Source: Butyrivibrio proteoclasticus (lineage in GTDB: Bacteria; Bacillota; Clostridia; Lachnospirales; Lachnospiraceae). From it: 64,000 nt of DNA. The position numbers were made by a program, and so were the translations under genes. The stretch covers positions 1,694 through 65,693 of the forward strand of contig NZ_FOXO01000010.1 of the NCBI RefSeq assembly GCF_900115735.1. The letters are read 5' to 3'. A model generated the notes under the pieces. It saw only the letters and a program-made list of their open reading frames with translations. It ran no database searches and had not been told where the DNA came from. This document shows positions 1 through 6,387 of the stretch, piece after piece. Numbering within the stretch: the stretch's first letter is position 1; every line of letters starts with the position of its first letter.

Positions 1-35
1 GCTGTGCTGTGCTGTGCTGTGCTGTGCTGTGCTGT
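1..35. repeat. Pentanucleotide tandem repeat (GCTGT)7
   Basis: Seven perfect head-to-tail copies of GCTGT open the window, and the array may continue to the left. The unit is five bases, so a change in copy number inside a coding region would shift the frame. No reading frame in the window contains it. It lies about 170 bp beyond the 3' end of the mobilization operon. Confidence 0.9.
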
Positions 36-205
36 CAGCAATTGTATTTTCTGCGCCATAACTGTCAAGCCTTTCTTGTAAAAACAATGTTTTTCAAGAT
101 ATCATTATTTGTTGAACATTATTTTATCATGTTTTTTTTACAATAATCAACAAAGCTATTAGTATAAGCCAAGTATATGCAAAAATGATCTCAAAAAATC
201 TAAAA

Positions 206-1336
206 CTATCTGCTCTGAATTTGGATCCACTCACAGCTCTTATTCCTAGTTTCAAAATAATCATCAAAGTAAATGAGAAGTCCAAGATATGCTAATTGTA
301 TAAAGATGAATAATGCTACCAAATTGATTTTCATTAAATTGTGGATACCTTCACCGAAGACTATGACAGCGCCAGTTGATACTAATAACATCTTTAATGA
401 TAGGTTGCACCATCGTTTTATATAGTAATGAACGCCAATCCAAATACCATAGCAAGCACCAACAATTAGAGCTATCACCAAAATCAAGCTAGTTATCCTA
501 AGAAGCCATGCCATGCCGGCAGAATAGGCATAAAGCTTTGTGGCTCCGCCTATATACCTGGAATAATATGGAGTTTTCAACCAGTAAGTATAGTCATTTA
601 TTCCATTCCAAACCCACATGAAGGGCAGTGTTAATGCATCCCACAAGTCATTTAAGAATGCAGGATACGCAATAAGACAGCAGAAGAGGGTAGTAGAAAG
701 AGATTCCCAAGCTATACGCTCCTTCTTCTTTGCTCTATCCACCATGAACTTTGCATTTTTCTTTGCCTCGATCTTGGCCTCAACAGCTTTGTTAATCTTT
801 CCATCAGCCAGTTCCTTGTAGTCAGCTATGTCTTTCTTCGCCTTAAGCTCGGCAGCCTCCTGGGCTGCCTGAGCTTTTTGTACCGTTTCAACATTAGATA
901 TATCAACGAGCTTTCTAGTATCAACGAGAAGGCTCTGAGTGTCTTCGAGATCTGCAGCTAATTTCTGCTGTTCTTTCCTGCTCAAGAGCCCGCCTCTGTT
1001 CCTCAAGTCGTCGTTCTCTTTCGCGATCGACTGATTTACGCTCTGCACTGATGAGTTCTCTGCTCTGAGCTCTGCTATTACAGATATCAGTTCTGACTTC
1101 TCTGACAAGCTGCTCTGTATCTGATTTCTCAGATCCTCTATCCGCATATCCTTCTGATGGTTCTCCGCTGTCAGCTTCCGAAGAGCCTCCGACTGAGCCT
1201 CCACCAGAGATTCCAGCGATGACTGATTCGACTTCTGCGTAGTATCGATCAAGGTACTCTGATTCTTCGGATCTATTTCCAGGTTCTGTGGCTTCTGTAT
1301 TTCCAAGCCTGAGTTCATTCTGTCTTTCAAATTCAA
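206..1336 (-). CDS. Coiled-coil, multi-TM protein nested in the relaxase gene (MobB-like position)
   Basis: A 376-residue protein. Residues about 40-210 are heptad-rich and charged (coiled coil). Residues about 215-360 hold three or four hydrophobic membrane segments. The first 416 bp overlap the relaxase gene in a different frame on the same strand. The start is TTG at 1336, chosen because AAGGAGGA lies eight bases upstream inside the relaxase gene. The layout resembles membrane-associated MobB of RSF1010 and MbeB/MbeD of ColE1, which are encoded within their relaxase genes. That comparison rests on position and topology, not on sequence recognition. The family looks like the uncharacterized DUF6040 proteins of Lachnospiraceae elements, which I could not verify. 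A role in anchoring the relaxosome to the membrane is inferred. Confidence 0.72.
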   Translation of the reverse strand: MNLKDRMNSGLEIQKPQNLEIDPKNQSTLIDTTQKSNQSSLESLVEAQSEALRKLTAENHQKDMRIEDLRNQIQSSLSEKSELISVIAELRAENSSVQSVNQSIAKENDDLRNRGGLLSRKEQQKLAADLEDTQSLLVDTRKLVDISNVETVQKAQAAQEAAELKAKKDIADYKELADGKINKAVEAKIEAKKNAKFMVDRAKKKERIAWESLSTTLFCCLIAYPAFLNDLWDALTLPFMWVWNGINDYTYWLKTPYYSRYIGGATKLYAYSAGMAWLLRITSLILVIALIVGACYGIWIGVHYYIKRWCNLSLKMLLVSTGAVIVFGEGIHNLMKINLVALFIFIQLAYLGLLIYFDDYFETRNKSCEWIQIQSR

Positions 1337-2132
1337 TTGCTAAATCCTCCTTGTTCACTTTAAGACCTGAAAAGGTCTTTTCAATCTTGCTGTCACGGAC
1401 CTTATCTCCGCGTTCATTTTCAAATACTATGTGCTTGCGTTTGTCCTCCCACTTTACTGACCATCCTTTTTCTGCCATGCCTGAAATGAATTCCTTTTTG
1501 CTGGCAGACCTTGGGATCACTTCCATAAGGGCAATACCACAGTCTGCCAAAAAGCTCTTTTTTGAGTCATTGGTAAGAAGCTTGTAAGTGTTCTTATTCC
1601 ATGCGATGATCTCGCCTGGCTCGATAGGCGTACCATCAAAGTGACGTCCTTTCTCAGCTACATGCAGTCCTTTTTCACGGCAAAGATTATTAGTGAATAC
1701 CTTCTGCTGCTCCAGATCCTTTTTGGACTGATGGAGCTTTCGGCCATCAATATAGGAAACGCTGTTGGTTACGATATGACAGTGAAGGTGATCTCTATCC
1801 TGATGAACAGCAACTACGCTCTGGTGTCCTGAAAAGAACTCCTCTGCAAAAGCCTTTCCAATTTCAAGCACCTCAGCAGGGGTGACCTGTTCATCTTTGT
1901 GGAAACTGATCACGTTATGGGCACACATCCTTCCAGAATCCTTATCCCACAGCTTCTTTTCTTCAATCCAGGTCCTGTACACTGCATCGTAGTTGACTGT
2001 AGGTTCAAGATACGGTCCGATTACATCCAGATAGCCTTCCTTGACCTTTTCATCCTTTAGCACGTACTCTATGGTATTTCTCAAGCCCCCGTGGCTTTTA
2101 GCGGGCTTACCGACTGCCTTATTAATCGCCAT
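921..2132 (-). CDS. mobA: MOB-type relaxase (MobA/VirD2 family)
   Basis: A 403-residue relaxase expected to nick oriT and carry the strand during mobilization. The N-terminal half is the catalytic domain: an early conserved Tyr (IEYVL) lies near residue 23, and the metal-binding histidine cluster is HQDRDHLHCHIVTNSV near residues 110-125, followed by a downstream HQSKKDLEQQK segment. The C-terminal third is Ser/Gly/Glu/Arg-rich and low in complexity. Here the gene shares 416 bp with the membrane-protein gene, which may explain the odd composition. The start ATG has AAGGAGG upstream inside mobC. It overlaps mobC by 52 bp, so the three genes are probably translationally coupled. Confidence 0.92.
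   Translation of the reverse strand: MAINKAVGKPAKSHGGLRNTIEYVLKDEKVKEGYLDVIGPYLEPTVNYDAVYRTWIEEKKLWDKDSGRMCAHNVISFHKDEQVTPAEVLEIGKAFAEEFFSGHQSVVAVHQDRDHLHCHIVTNSVSYIDGRKLHQSKKDLEQQKVFTNNLCREKGLHVAEKGRHFDGTPIEPGEIIAWNKNTYKLLTNDSKKSFLADCGIALMEVIPRSASKKEFISGMAEKGWSVKWEDKRKHIVFENERGDKVRDSKIEKTFSGLKVNKEDLAIEFERQNELRLGNTEATEPGNRSEESEYLDRYYAEVESVIAGISGGGSVGGSSEADSGEPSEGYADRGSEKSDTEQLVREVRTDICNSRAQSRELISAERKSVDRERERRLEEQRRALEQERTAEISCRSRRHSEPSR
1345..1352 (-). promoter_or_regulatory. Shine-Dalgarno inside the relaxase gene
   Basis: The minus strand reads AAGGAGGA here, eight bases before the TTG at 1336. It lies inside the relaxase coding sequence and is the main evidence that the nested frame is translated. 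Confidence 0.75.
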
Positions 2133-2473
2133 CTATTATCATCCTCCTTCCGGAATTCCAAAATCTTATCAGAGATCTCATCCAGTTTTTCTACTGTTGG
2201 TAAAAGACCCTGACCATTTGCAACATGTGCCATCTGATTGATATTGGTAGCTATTCCTCTCAGCTGCCTGTCCTGATCAGCAAAATTCCTGCTGATATCC
2301 TTTATTACCTCTAACTCCTTGGCAGAGGTGATGTTTGAGTCACGGATTGCACTTATGATAAATGACTGCTGTGTCAATCCGGATTCTTTTATTTTGCCCT
2401 GCAATGCATCATACTCAGCAGCATTCATGCGTATGGTGATTGCTTTATTTCTTCTTCGTTTAGCTATTCCCAT
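2081..2473 (-). CDS. mobC: MobC-like relaxosome accessory protein
   Basis: A 130-residue basic protein beginning MGIAKRRRNKAITIRM, with a ribbon-helix-helix-like N-terminus and the motif typical of MobC proteins around residues 70-85 (DRQLRGIATNINQMAH). MobC proteins bind oriT and help the relaxase open the DNA. The reading frame is open upstream to 2680, but ATG 2473 is chosen because AGAGGAG precedes it by about eleven bases and upstream residues run into the structured non-coding region. Its 3' end overlaps the relaxase start by 52 bp. Confidence 0.85.
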   Translation of the reverse strand: MGIAKRRRNKAITIRMNAAEYDALQGKIKESGLTQQSFIISAIRDSNITSAKELEVIKDISRNFADQDRQLRGIATNINQMAHVANGQGLLPTVEKLDEISDKILEFRKEDDNRWRLIRQSVSPLKATGA

Positions 2474-2570
2474 GATTAAATTTACTCCTCTCATTTTTTT
2501 CGCTGGTTTCCAAAGGGAGCGAGACCCTTTGGCGGAGTGCAGAGGCAGAGCCTCTAGACTATCGAACGTA

Positions 2571-2605
2571 GAAAAAGAAATTATCCGGGGGATGATTTCT
2601 TTTTC
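2571..2605. repeat. Perfect 11-bp inverted repeat, candidate oriT arm
   Basis: Arms GAAAAAGAAAT (2571-2581) and ATTTCTTTTTC (2595-2605) are perfect complements around a 13-base GC-rich loop (TATCCGGGGGATG). Relaxase nick regions often lie next to such an inverted repeat. The nick position cannot be assigned by eye. Confidence 0.6.
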
Positions 2606-2765
2606 TGAAGTCCGGTAGTCGGCTCCGGTGTGCAGAGGTCGGATAAACCTTTGCTGGGGTTCCAAGGGGGCGAAGCCCATCTGGCAAGTTTAGCGAAAGA
2701 GAAAATGCCGATAGGCGTTTTCGATGAAGCGGTGCAATGTGGCTTGCCACTTTGCGAAACTTGCC

Positions 2766-2830
2766 ATATTCTTTCTATCGCCGATACGGCATCGAATATC
2801 GGGATGACGTGGCGGCGATAGGGAGAATAT
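2766..2830 (+). repeat. 18-bp hairpin with wobble pairs
   Basis: Arms 2766-2783 and 2813-2830 match at 16 of 18 positions around a 29-base loop. Both mismatches are T-G, so the pairing is complete as RNA on the plus strand. Confidence 0.6.
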
Positions 2831-2865
2831 GTGGTCTTGCGATTTGCCCGGTTGGAGATACATGA

Positions 2866-2931
2866 TGCTGGAGTGATGGACGCTAATATCGGTTCCGCCA
2901 GGAAGTGATATTAGTGTTCTTCATTCCAGCA
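2866..2931 (+). repeat. 25-bp hairpin
   Basis: Arms 2866-2890 and 2907-2931 enclose a 16-base loop. Of four differences, three are G-T wobbles on the plus strand and one is T-T. There is no T-run after it, so it is not an ordinary terminator. Confidence 0.65.
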
Positions 2932-2937
2932 AACGAA

Positions 2938-2974
2938 GAAGGAGCAAACAGTCCAGTGGACTATTTGCCCCTTC
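2938..2974. repeat. Near-perfect 37-bp palindrome
   Basis: Arms 2938-2955 and 2957-2974 match at 16 of 18 positions with a one-base centre. The two mismatches would wobble on the minus strand. Confidence 0.65.
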
Positions 2975-3003
2975 TAAGTGGTCAGGTGTCGAACAAACTG
3001 GGA

Positions 3004-3042
3004 AGAAATGAAAGCGGTGCGAACTGCGCCGTTTTCATTTCT
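3004..3042 (+). repeat. 18-bp hairpin with three-base loop
   Basis: Arms 3004-3021 and 3025-3042 pair fully on the plus strand if three G-T wobbles are allowed. The loop is AAC. Confidence 0.65.
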
Positions 3043-3141
3043 GGTAAATCGCCTCGCCGCAGCGAGCAATCTCAGTTTTCGTCCTCATGGCATTATTTTG
3101 ATGCCATATGAATTTTCAAGTGGCTTCAAAGTGATGCCACA

Positions 3142-3501
3142 TTAAAATTCATCAAGAAAACTGAGGGCATCTTCGCTGACAGCCCTATATTCATCTGTTT
3201 GTGGCTCATCCTTAGTTATCGCTGTGGTAGTGTGCCCTTTTTCACAAAAAGATGCTTCTTTGATCAACCTATTATCTGTTACCAGCTTATTGGCGACCAG
3301 TTCAGCAATTCTTTCGGCAACCACATTTAATGAAATACTTTCCATGCTCTCAGTACTTACTGCACCTTTACATATAAGTCTGAGAGCTACTGCATTCTTG
3401 GATATATTTTTCTCTTCAGAAATCCTTTGGAGTAATTCCCAGGCTTCTTTATCCTGGGGATTATCCATCCGAAATCTTATGCTTAGTCTTTTTTCCTTCA
3501 T
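3142..3501 (-). CDS. ParR-like partition partner / small DNA-binding protein
   Basis: A 119-residue protein starting MKEKRLSIRFRMDNPQD, with a ribbon-helix-helix-like N-terminus (residues 3-50) and an acidic tail. It starts 23 bp after the ParM-like gene, the position of ParR in type II partition loci, where the adaptor binds a centromere and the actin filament. The sequence itself is not a family I recognise with certainty, so the role is inferred from context. Start ATG 3501 has GAGG eight bases upstream. Confidence 0.7.
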   Translation of the reverse strand: MKEKRLSIRFRMDNPQDKEAWELLQRISEEKNISKNAVALRLICKGAVSTESMESISLNVVAERIAELVANKLVTDNRLIKEASFCEKGHTTTAITKDEPQTDEYRAVSEDALSFLDEF

Positions 3502-3524
3502 GACATTACCTCAGAAAAGAGAGC

Positions 3525-4454
3525 TTAAGCTCCCTTCCTCGCAAGATACTGTGAATTGTACAGCTCCTCATAGCCCTTGGCTGTAGCACAGATGTCTACA
3601 ATAATCTCCACACTTGAAGCATCATATTTTCCGAAGTTCCTTATAAGGCATCCTCCGCCTCCGATGATATGGAGCTTTACAAGCTCCGGATCATATTCGT
3701 ACTCACTGAGCTTATCGAAGATCATCTCGGTATATCTGACCGCTTCGCGCCTCATTACCGCCTGAATCCTTTCAGAAACTTCAGCTGTTCCATTTATGAG
3801 GAAGTCCTCAATGATACTTTCATCCGGGATTTTTCCGCATTCTGCCTGAACCTCATTCATGATATGCTTTACGCACTCATGAACGCCGATCTTATCTGTA
3901 AACTTTTTGTCAGATAAGGGGCGGCCGTTTGTTATCACCAGCGTGTTCATGGTGCCGTTGCCTATGTCAGCCAGCATATGCACTCCCTTGTAGTCTCCAA
4001 GGGAAGCTGCTATTGCTGCATATCCCTGCGGATAGACTGCAACATCGCATATTCTGATGTGATAGTACTTCCCGCAGTACCTGTAACTGACTTCAGGTCT
4101 TTTCATCAGATAATCCCTGAATGAGCTTTTCTGCTTGGACATCCAGTGAAGGGGAAGTCCTGCAGCAAGTATCAGATCGGCTGACCTTAAACCTCTGATC
4201 TCAAGCTCTTTAGCAATTGCTGCCAGCGTGAGGATATAGTAGTCACTATCCTCATCCTTGTTGGCAATGAAAACTTTATGGTTCTCACCGATAACGTAGT
4301 ACATGCCGTCAAGCTGCAGGACGTTGGTTGCTATTGCAGGCTCCTCGCTATAGGACTTAACTCCGCTCTTAAACACCACATTCCTTGTTTTCATGTTTCC
4401 ATAACCGTGATCAATTCCGATCACTAACTTTCCATCTGCATACAAATTATTCAT
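3525..4454 (-). CDS. parM: ParM/StbA-like actin-family segregation ATPase
   Basis: A 309-residue actin-fold ATPase. The phosphate-1 motif is IGIDHGYGNMKTRN near residue 13, phosphate-2 is MLADIGNGTMNTLVI near residue 160, and the adenosine motif is HIIGGGGCLI near residue 265. The length fits plasmid ParM/Alp proteins. These polymerize to push plasmid copies apart through a ParR-centromere complex. The start is ATG with GGAGG upstream. Its presence in an integrated element suggests that the element excises and is maintained as a circle, or derives from a plasmid. Confidence 0.88.
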   Translation of the reverse strand: MNNLYADGKLVIGIDHGYGNMKTRNVVFKSGVKSYSEEPAIATNVLQLDGMYYVIGENHKVFIANKDEDSDYYILTLAAIAKELEIRGLRSADLILAAGLPLHWMSKQKSSFRDYLMKRPEVSYRYCGKYYHIRICDVAVYPQGYAAIAASLGDYKGVHMLADIGNGTMNTLVITNGRPLSDKKFTDKIGVHECVKHIMNEVQAECGKIPDESIIEDFLINGTAEVSERIQAVMRREAVRYTEMIFDKLSEYEYDPELVKLHIIGGGGCLIRNFGKYDASSVEIIVDICATAKGYEELYNSQYLARKGA

Positions 4455-4490
4455 ACCTTTAAAATCCTCCGTTTTCTCTGATATTTGTTT

Positions 4491-5243
4491 TTAGTTACAT
4501 AAGAGCTTCTTTTCCAGCTCTTCAAAGTCATACTCGTTCTGCTGGAAATTGCAGAAGGCATTCTTTCTCGGCGGCGAGCTCTGAAAAGCTGACGGCCTGT
4601 CAAGCCGCTCCTTGCACCAGCTTCTTATGGTCTCGTAGTTAAGGCATCCCTTATAGCCACGATCCCTGATACGCTGTATCTGATAGTCAACGTTTGCCTT
4701 GCCAAACTCTGAAACCAGATCATCATATTCAGCATCCGTGAGTGTGTCCGCCTTACACACTTCTTGAGTAATAGATTTATAGTTATTAGATTTATTATTA
4801 ATATATTGTGGCGGGTTTTCCGCATGCGGTTTTCCCGTATCCCGATTTACCGCATCCGGGTTTTCAGGACACGGTGAAGATTCAGGTTTTATGGGGAATT
4901 CTTTGATTATCTTTCTGCCTGGATCATCAGGTGAAGGTGAGGGTGATGCGCTAGGAGATTCGTGGACTTCAAGGTTAGTTGAATCAAACTTGCCTCCACC
5001 ATCCCTGTTCTGCTCTCTCGTGATATAGCCTTTTTCTATGAGGCTGTTAAGAGTCTTGGACACCCTGTCCTTTCCATCCGGGAGGATCTGACAGAGACCT
5101 TTGATTGTCAGATTCCAGTTATCCGGCAAAGAAAGAAGGGTAAGAAGCATACCACGCTCTGTTAGTGATAGGTTTCTGTCCCTCATGATGTTTTGGGAGA
5201 CTACTGTATAGTTTCCCTGAGTTTTATTTTTAAGTATTGCCAT
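4491..5243 (-). CDS. Replication-initiator-like winged-helix protein
   Basis: A 250-residue protein. Residues 1-95 form a helix-turn-helix/winged-helix domain (SLTERGMLLTLLSLPDNWNL, then a DRVSKTLNSLIEKGYI recognition region) of the type found in Firmicute plasmid initiators. A Pro/Ser-rich linker covers residues 95-165. The C-terminal part (about 170-235) is helical with a DnaD-like look (YDDLVSEFGKANVDYQI). ATG 5243 is preceded by AAAGGAG. It heads the rep-parM-parR block, so replication initiation is likely, but a purely regulatory wHTH protein is possible. Confidence 0.65.
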   Translation of the reverse strand: MAILKNKTQGNYTVVSQNIMRDRNLSLTERGMLLTLLSLPDNWNLTIKGLCQILPDGKDRVSKTLNSLIEKGYITREQNRDGGGKFDSTNLEVHESPSASPSPSPDDPGRKIIKEFPIKPESSPCPENPDAVNRDTGKPHAENPPQYINNKSNNYKSITQEVCKADTLTDAEYDDLVSEFGKANVDYQIQRIRDRGYKGCLNYETIRSWCKERLDRPSAFQSSPPRKNAFCNFQQNEYDFEELEKKLLCN

Positions 5244-5279
5244 TTAGTTGCTCCTTTGACTGGATTAAAAAAAGAGCTT

Positions 5280-5326
5280 AAAAAGCTCTCCGTAAACTTA
5301 AGTTACAAGTTTATAGAGAGCTTTTT
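5280..5326 (-). promoter_or_regulatory. Terminator-like hairpin in the rep leader (possible attenuator)
   Basis: Perfect 11-bp arms (5280-5290 and 5316-5326) with an inner 7-bp stem end in TTTTT on both strands. It lies about 37 bp upstream of the rep-like start codon. Its position between promoter space and the rep start suggests transcriptional attenuation or a countertranscribed RNA, as in many plasmids. It could also insulate the element from tRNA-side transcription. Confidence 0.5.
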
Positions 5327-5472
5327 ATTCTACTATTTGTTCTACCAAAAAGTTCTTATTATGTTTTTTATTCCTTGTTAATCTGTGTTAAACTATGTTT
5401 TGGGACTTGATTGAGATAGGTAATAAGCCGAGTTGTCACATAAAGGGATAAGATAAAAAATCCCCCTCGATA

Positions 5473-5514
5473 TTCGGGACGCAGAGGTCGCAAGTTCGAA
5501 TCTTGTCGCCTCGA
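5473..5514 (+). other. attR-like 3' half of tRNA-Pro(CGG)
   Basis: The sequence follows a tRNA-Pro from the anticodon loop (TTCGGGA, anticodon CGG at 5475-5477) through the 3' anticodon stem (CGCAG), variable loop (AGGTC), T arm (GCAAG-TTCGAAT-CTTGT) and 3' acceptor strand (CGCCTCG) to the discriminator A. The bases before 5473 do not pair as a 5' anticodon stem, and no D arm or 5' acceptor is present. This is what remains when a tyrosine recombinase crosses over in a tRNA anticodon loop. The native tRNA terminator follows directly. Confidence 0.8.
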
Positions 5515-5525
5515 CTCAGAATTTA

Positions 5526-5559
5526 AGCGGATTTGAGAATTTCTCAAATCCGCTTTTTT
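5526..5559 (+). terminator. Intrinsic terminator after the tRNA fragment
   Basis: Perfect 13-bp arms (5526-5538 and 5542-5554) with a three-base loop run into TTTTTT. It is presumably the original tRNA-Pro terminator left at the chromosome side of the junction. Confidence 0.9.
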
Positions 5560-5587
5560 GGTAAGCAAATGTGTCCACCTTCTTTTG

Positions 5588-5779
5588 TTACTCCCAGAAC
5601 AATTCATCAAGTGTTTTATCCAGAGCCTTGCATATAGCAATACAAAGGCTGATTGTAGGATTGTAGTCCCCCTTTTCTATGGCATTGATTGTCTGCCTTG
5701 ATACCCCGCACAGGTCGGCAAGTTGCTGCTGGGACAGATCTTTGCCGGCGCGGGCAGCTTTCATCTTAAGATTCTTCAT
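5588..5779 (-). CDS. XRE-family helix-turn-helix regulator
   Basis: A 63-residue single-domain regulator. The HTH covers most of it (LSQQQLADLCGVSRQTINAI, then EKGDYNPTISLCIAICKALD) and ends LDELFWE, typical of the YgzD/cro-like family found with membrane partners. ATG 5779 is chosen over an upstream GTG because GAGAGG precedes it and family members start MKNLK. It overlaps the preceding membrane-protein gene by 14 bp, so the pair is co-transcribed and coupled. Confidence 0.9.
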   Translation of the reverse strand: MKNLKMKAARAGKDLSQQQLADLCGVSRQTINAIEKGDYNPTISLCIAICKALDKTLDELFWE

Positions 5780-6296
5780 CCGCAGCACCTCTCTTATCCA
5801 GGAAATACTTGATTGCTATACCAGCAAGCACTACTGCAAAAGAAACCGCAAACAAAGTATTAAATGAAAAACTTGTTGCAAAACCTGCATCATTAAAGCC
5901 GCGATCAAGACTTACTATTGCACAGTATGCGTTGCTTATAGTAACTATAAGCAGAACTATTATCCATGTTTTTGCCTTCTGCCCAACCTGCAGATATGCA
6001 TCGTTAAATATGCAGTACAATGTGTAAACAACTATACCGATGTATGCAGATGCAAGTACCACAAACTGTGGAGAAACAAAATCTTTTGTTATTCCATAAA
6101 AGAAAAGAGAATAAAATGCGTTGATAACGACAACTGTTATGAAGCTTATCTTATAGCCCTTGCCTCTTATAAGTATCTGCCTTTCGTCGTAGTGCTCCTC
6201 TCCTGCATGATACTTTTTCCTAAGAAAAAATGATATCAGTAAAATCGCAAATGTAACTGCAAGTCCAACTATTACTCCCAATGAATAACTACTCAT
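5766..6296 (-). CDS. Membrane protein with DERQ motif, partner of XRE regulator
   Basis: A 176-residue protein with five hydrophobic segments. The first is at residues 5-25, and a cytoplasmic EEHYDERQILIRGKGY motif lies between TM1 and TM2. The DERQ-RGK motif recurs in small membrane proteins of unknown function encoded beside XRE regulators in Firmicutes. A role in sensing or sequestering the regulator is a guess from gene pairing. ATG 6296 has GGAGG upstream. Confidence 0.8.
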   Translation of the reverse strand: MSSYSLGVIVGLAVTFAILLISFFLRKKYHAGEEHYDERQILIRGKGYKISFITVVVINAFYSLFFYGITKDFVSPQFVVLASAYIGIVVYTLYCIFNDAYLQVGQKAKTWIIVLLIVTISNAYCAIVSLDRGFNDAGFATSFSFNTLFAVSFAVVLAGIAIKYFLDKRGAADEES

Positions 6297-6387
6297 AACT
6301 AACCTCCAAAAAAAATCATATTTATAAACTACTTTCTCAGCTGATAGTTACATAATACACTTGCGATAGCATAATGTCAACTATATT

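Larger units (their letters stand above)
2474..3141. other. Structured non-coding region, candidate oriT
   Basis: No convincing gene lies in these 668 bp. They are more GC-rich than the flanks and hold at least eight inverted repeats: 2509-2531, 2541-2555, 2571-2605, 2683-2765, 2766-2830, 2866-2931, 2938-2974 and 3004-3042. A further small hairpin lies near 3087-3107. Lying just upstream of mobC and the relaxase gene, it is the expected place for the origin of transfer. Some hairpins could instead be a single-strand replication origin or a structured RNA. Confidence 0.6.
1..5514. mobile_element. Right part of an integrated mobilizable plasmid-like element
   Basis: A contiguous minus-strand block carries replication-, partition- and mobilization-type genes (rep-like wHTH, ParM-like actin, ParR-like protein, MobC, relaxase, coiled-coil membrane protein). 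It ends at a tRNA-Pro 3' fragment at 5473-5514. Partition and replication genes are plasmid hallmarks, and a tRNA fragment at one edge is the usual scar of tyrosine-recombinase integration. The left end, the intact tRNA and the integrase are not in the window, so the size is unknown. No transfer (type IV secretion) genes are visible in this part. Confidence 0.75.

Noticed and set aside
2905..3111. A 68-codon plus-strand frame in the hairpin array
   Set aside because: It runs through three palindromes, so the apparent coding is forced by the inverted repeats. No ribosome site.
5368..5640. A 90-codon minus-strand frame containing RRQDSNLRPLRPEY
   Set aside because: This peptide is the well-known translation of tRNA sequence, and it overlaps the tRNA-Pro fragment. 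Not a protein gene.
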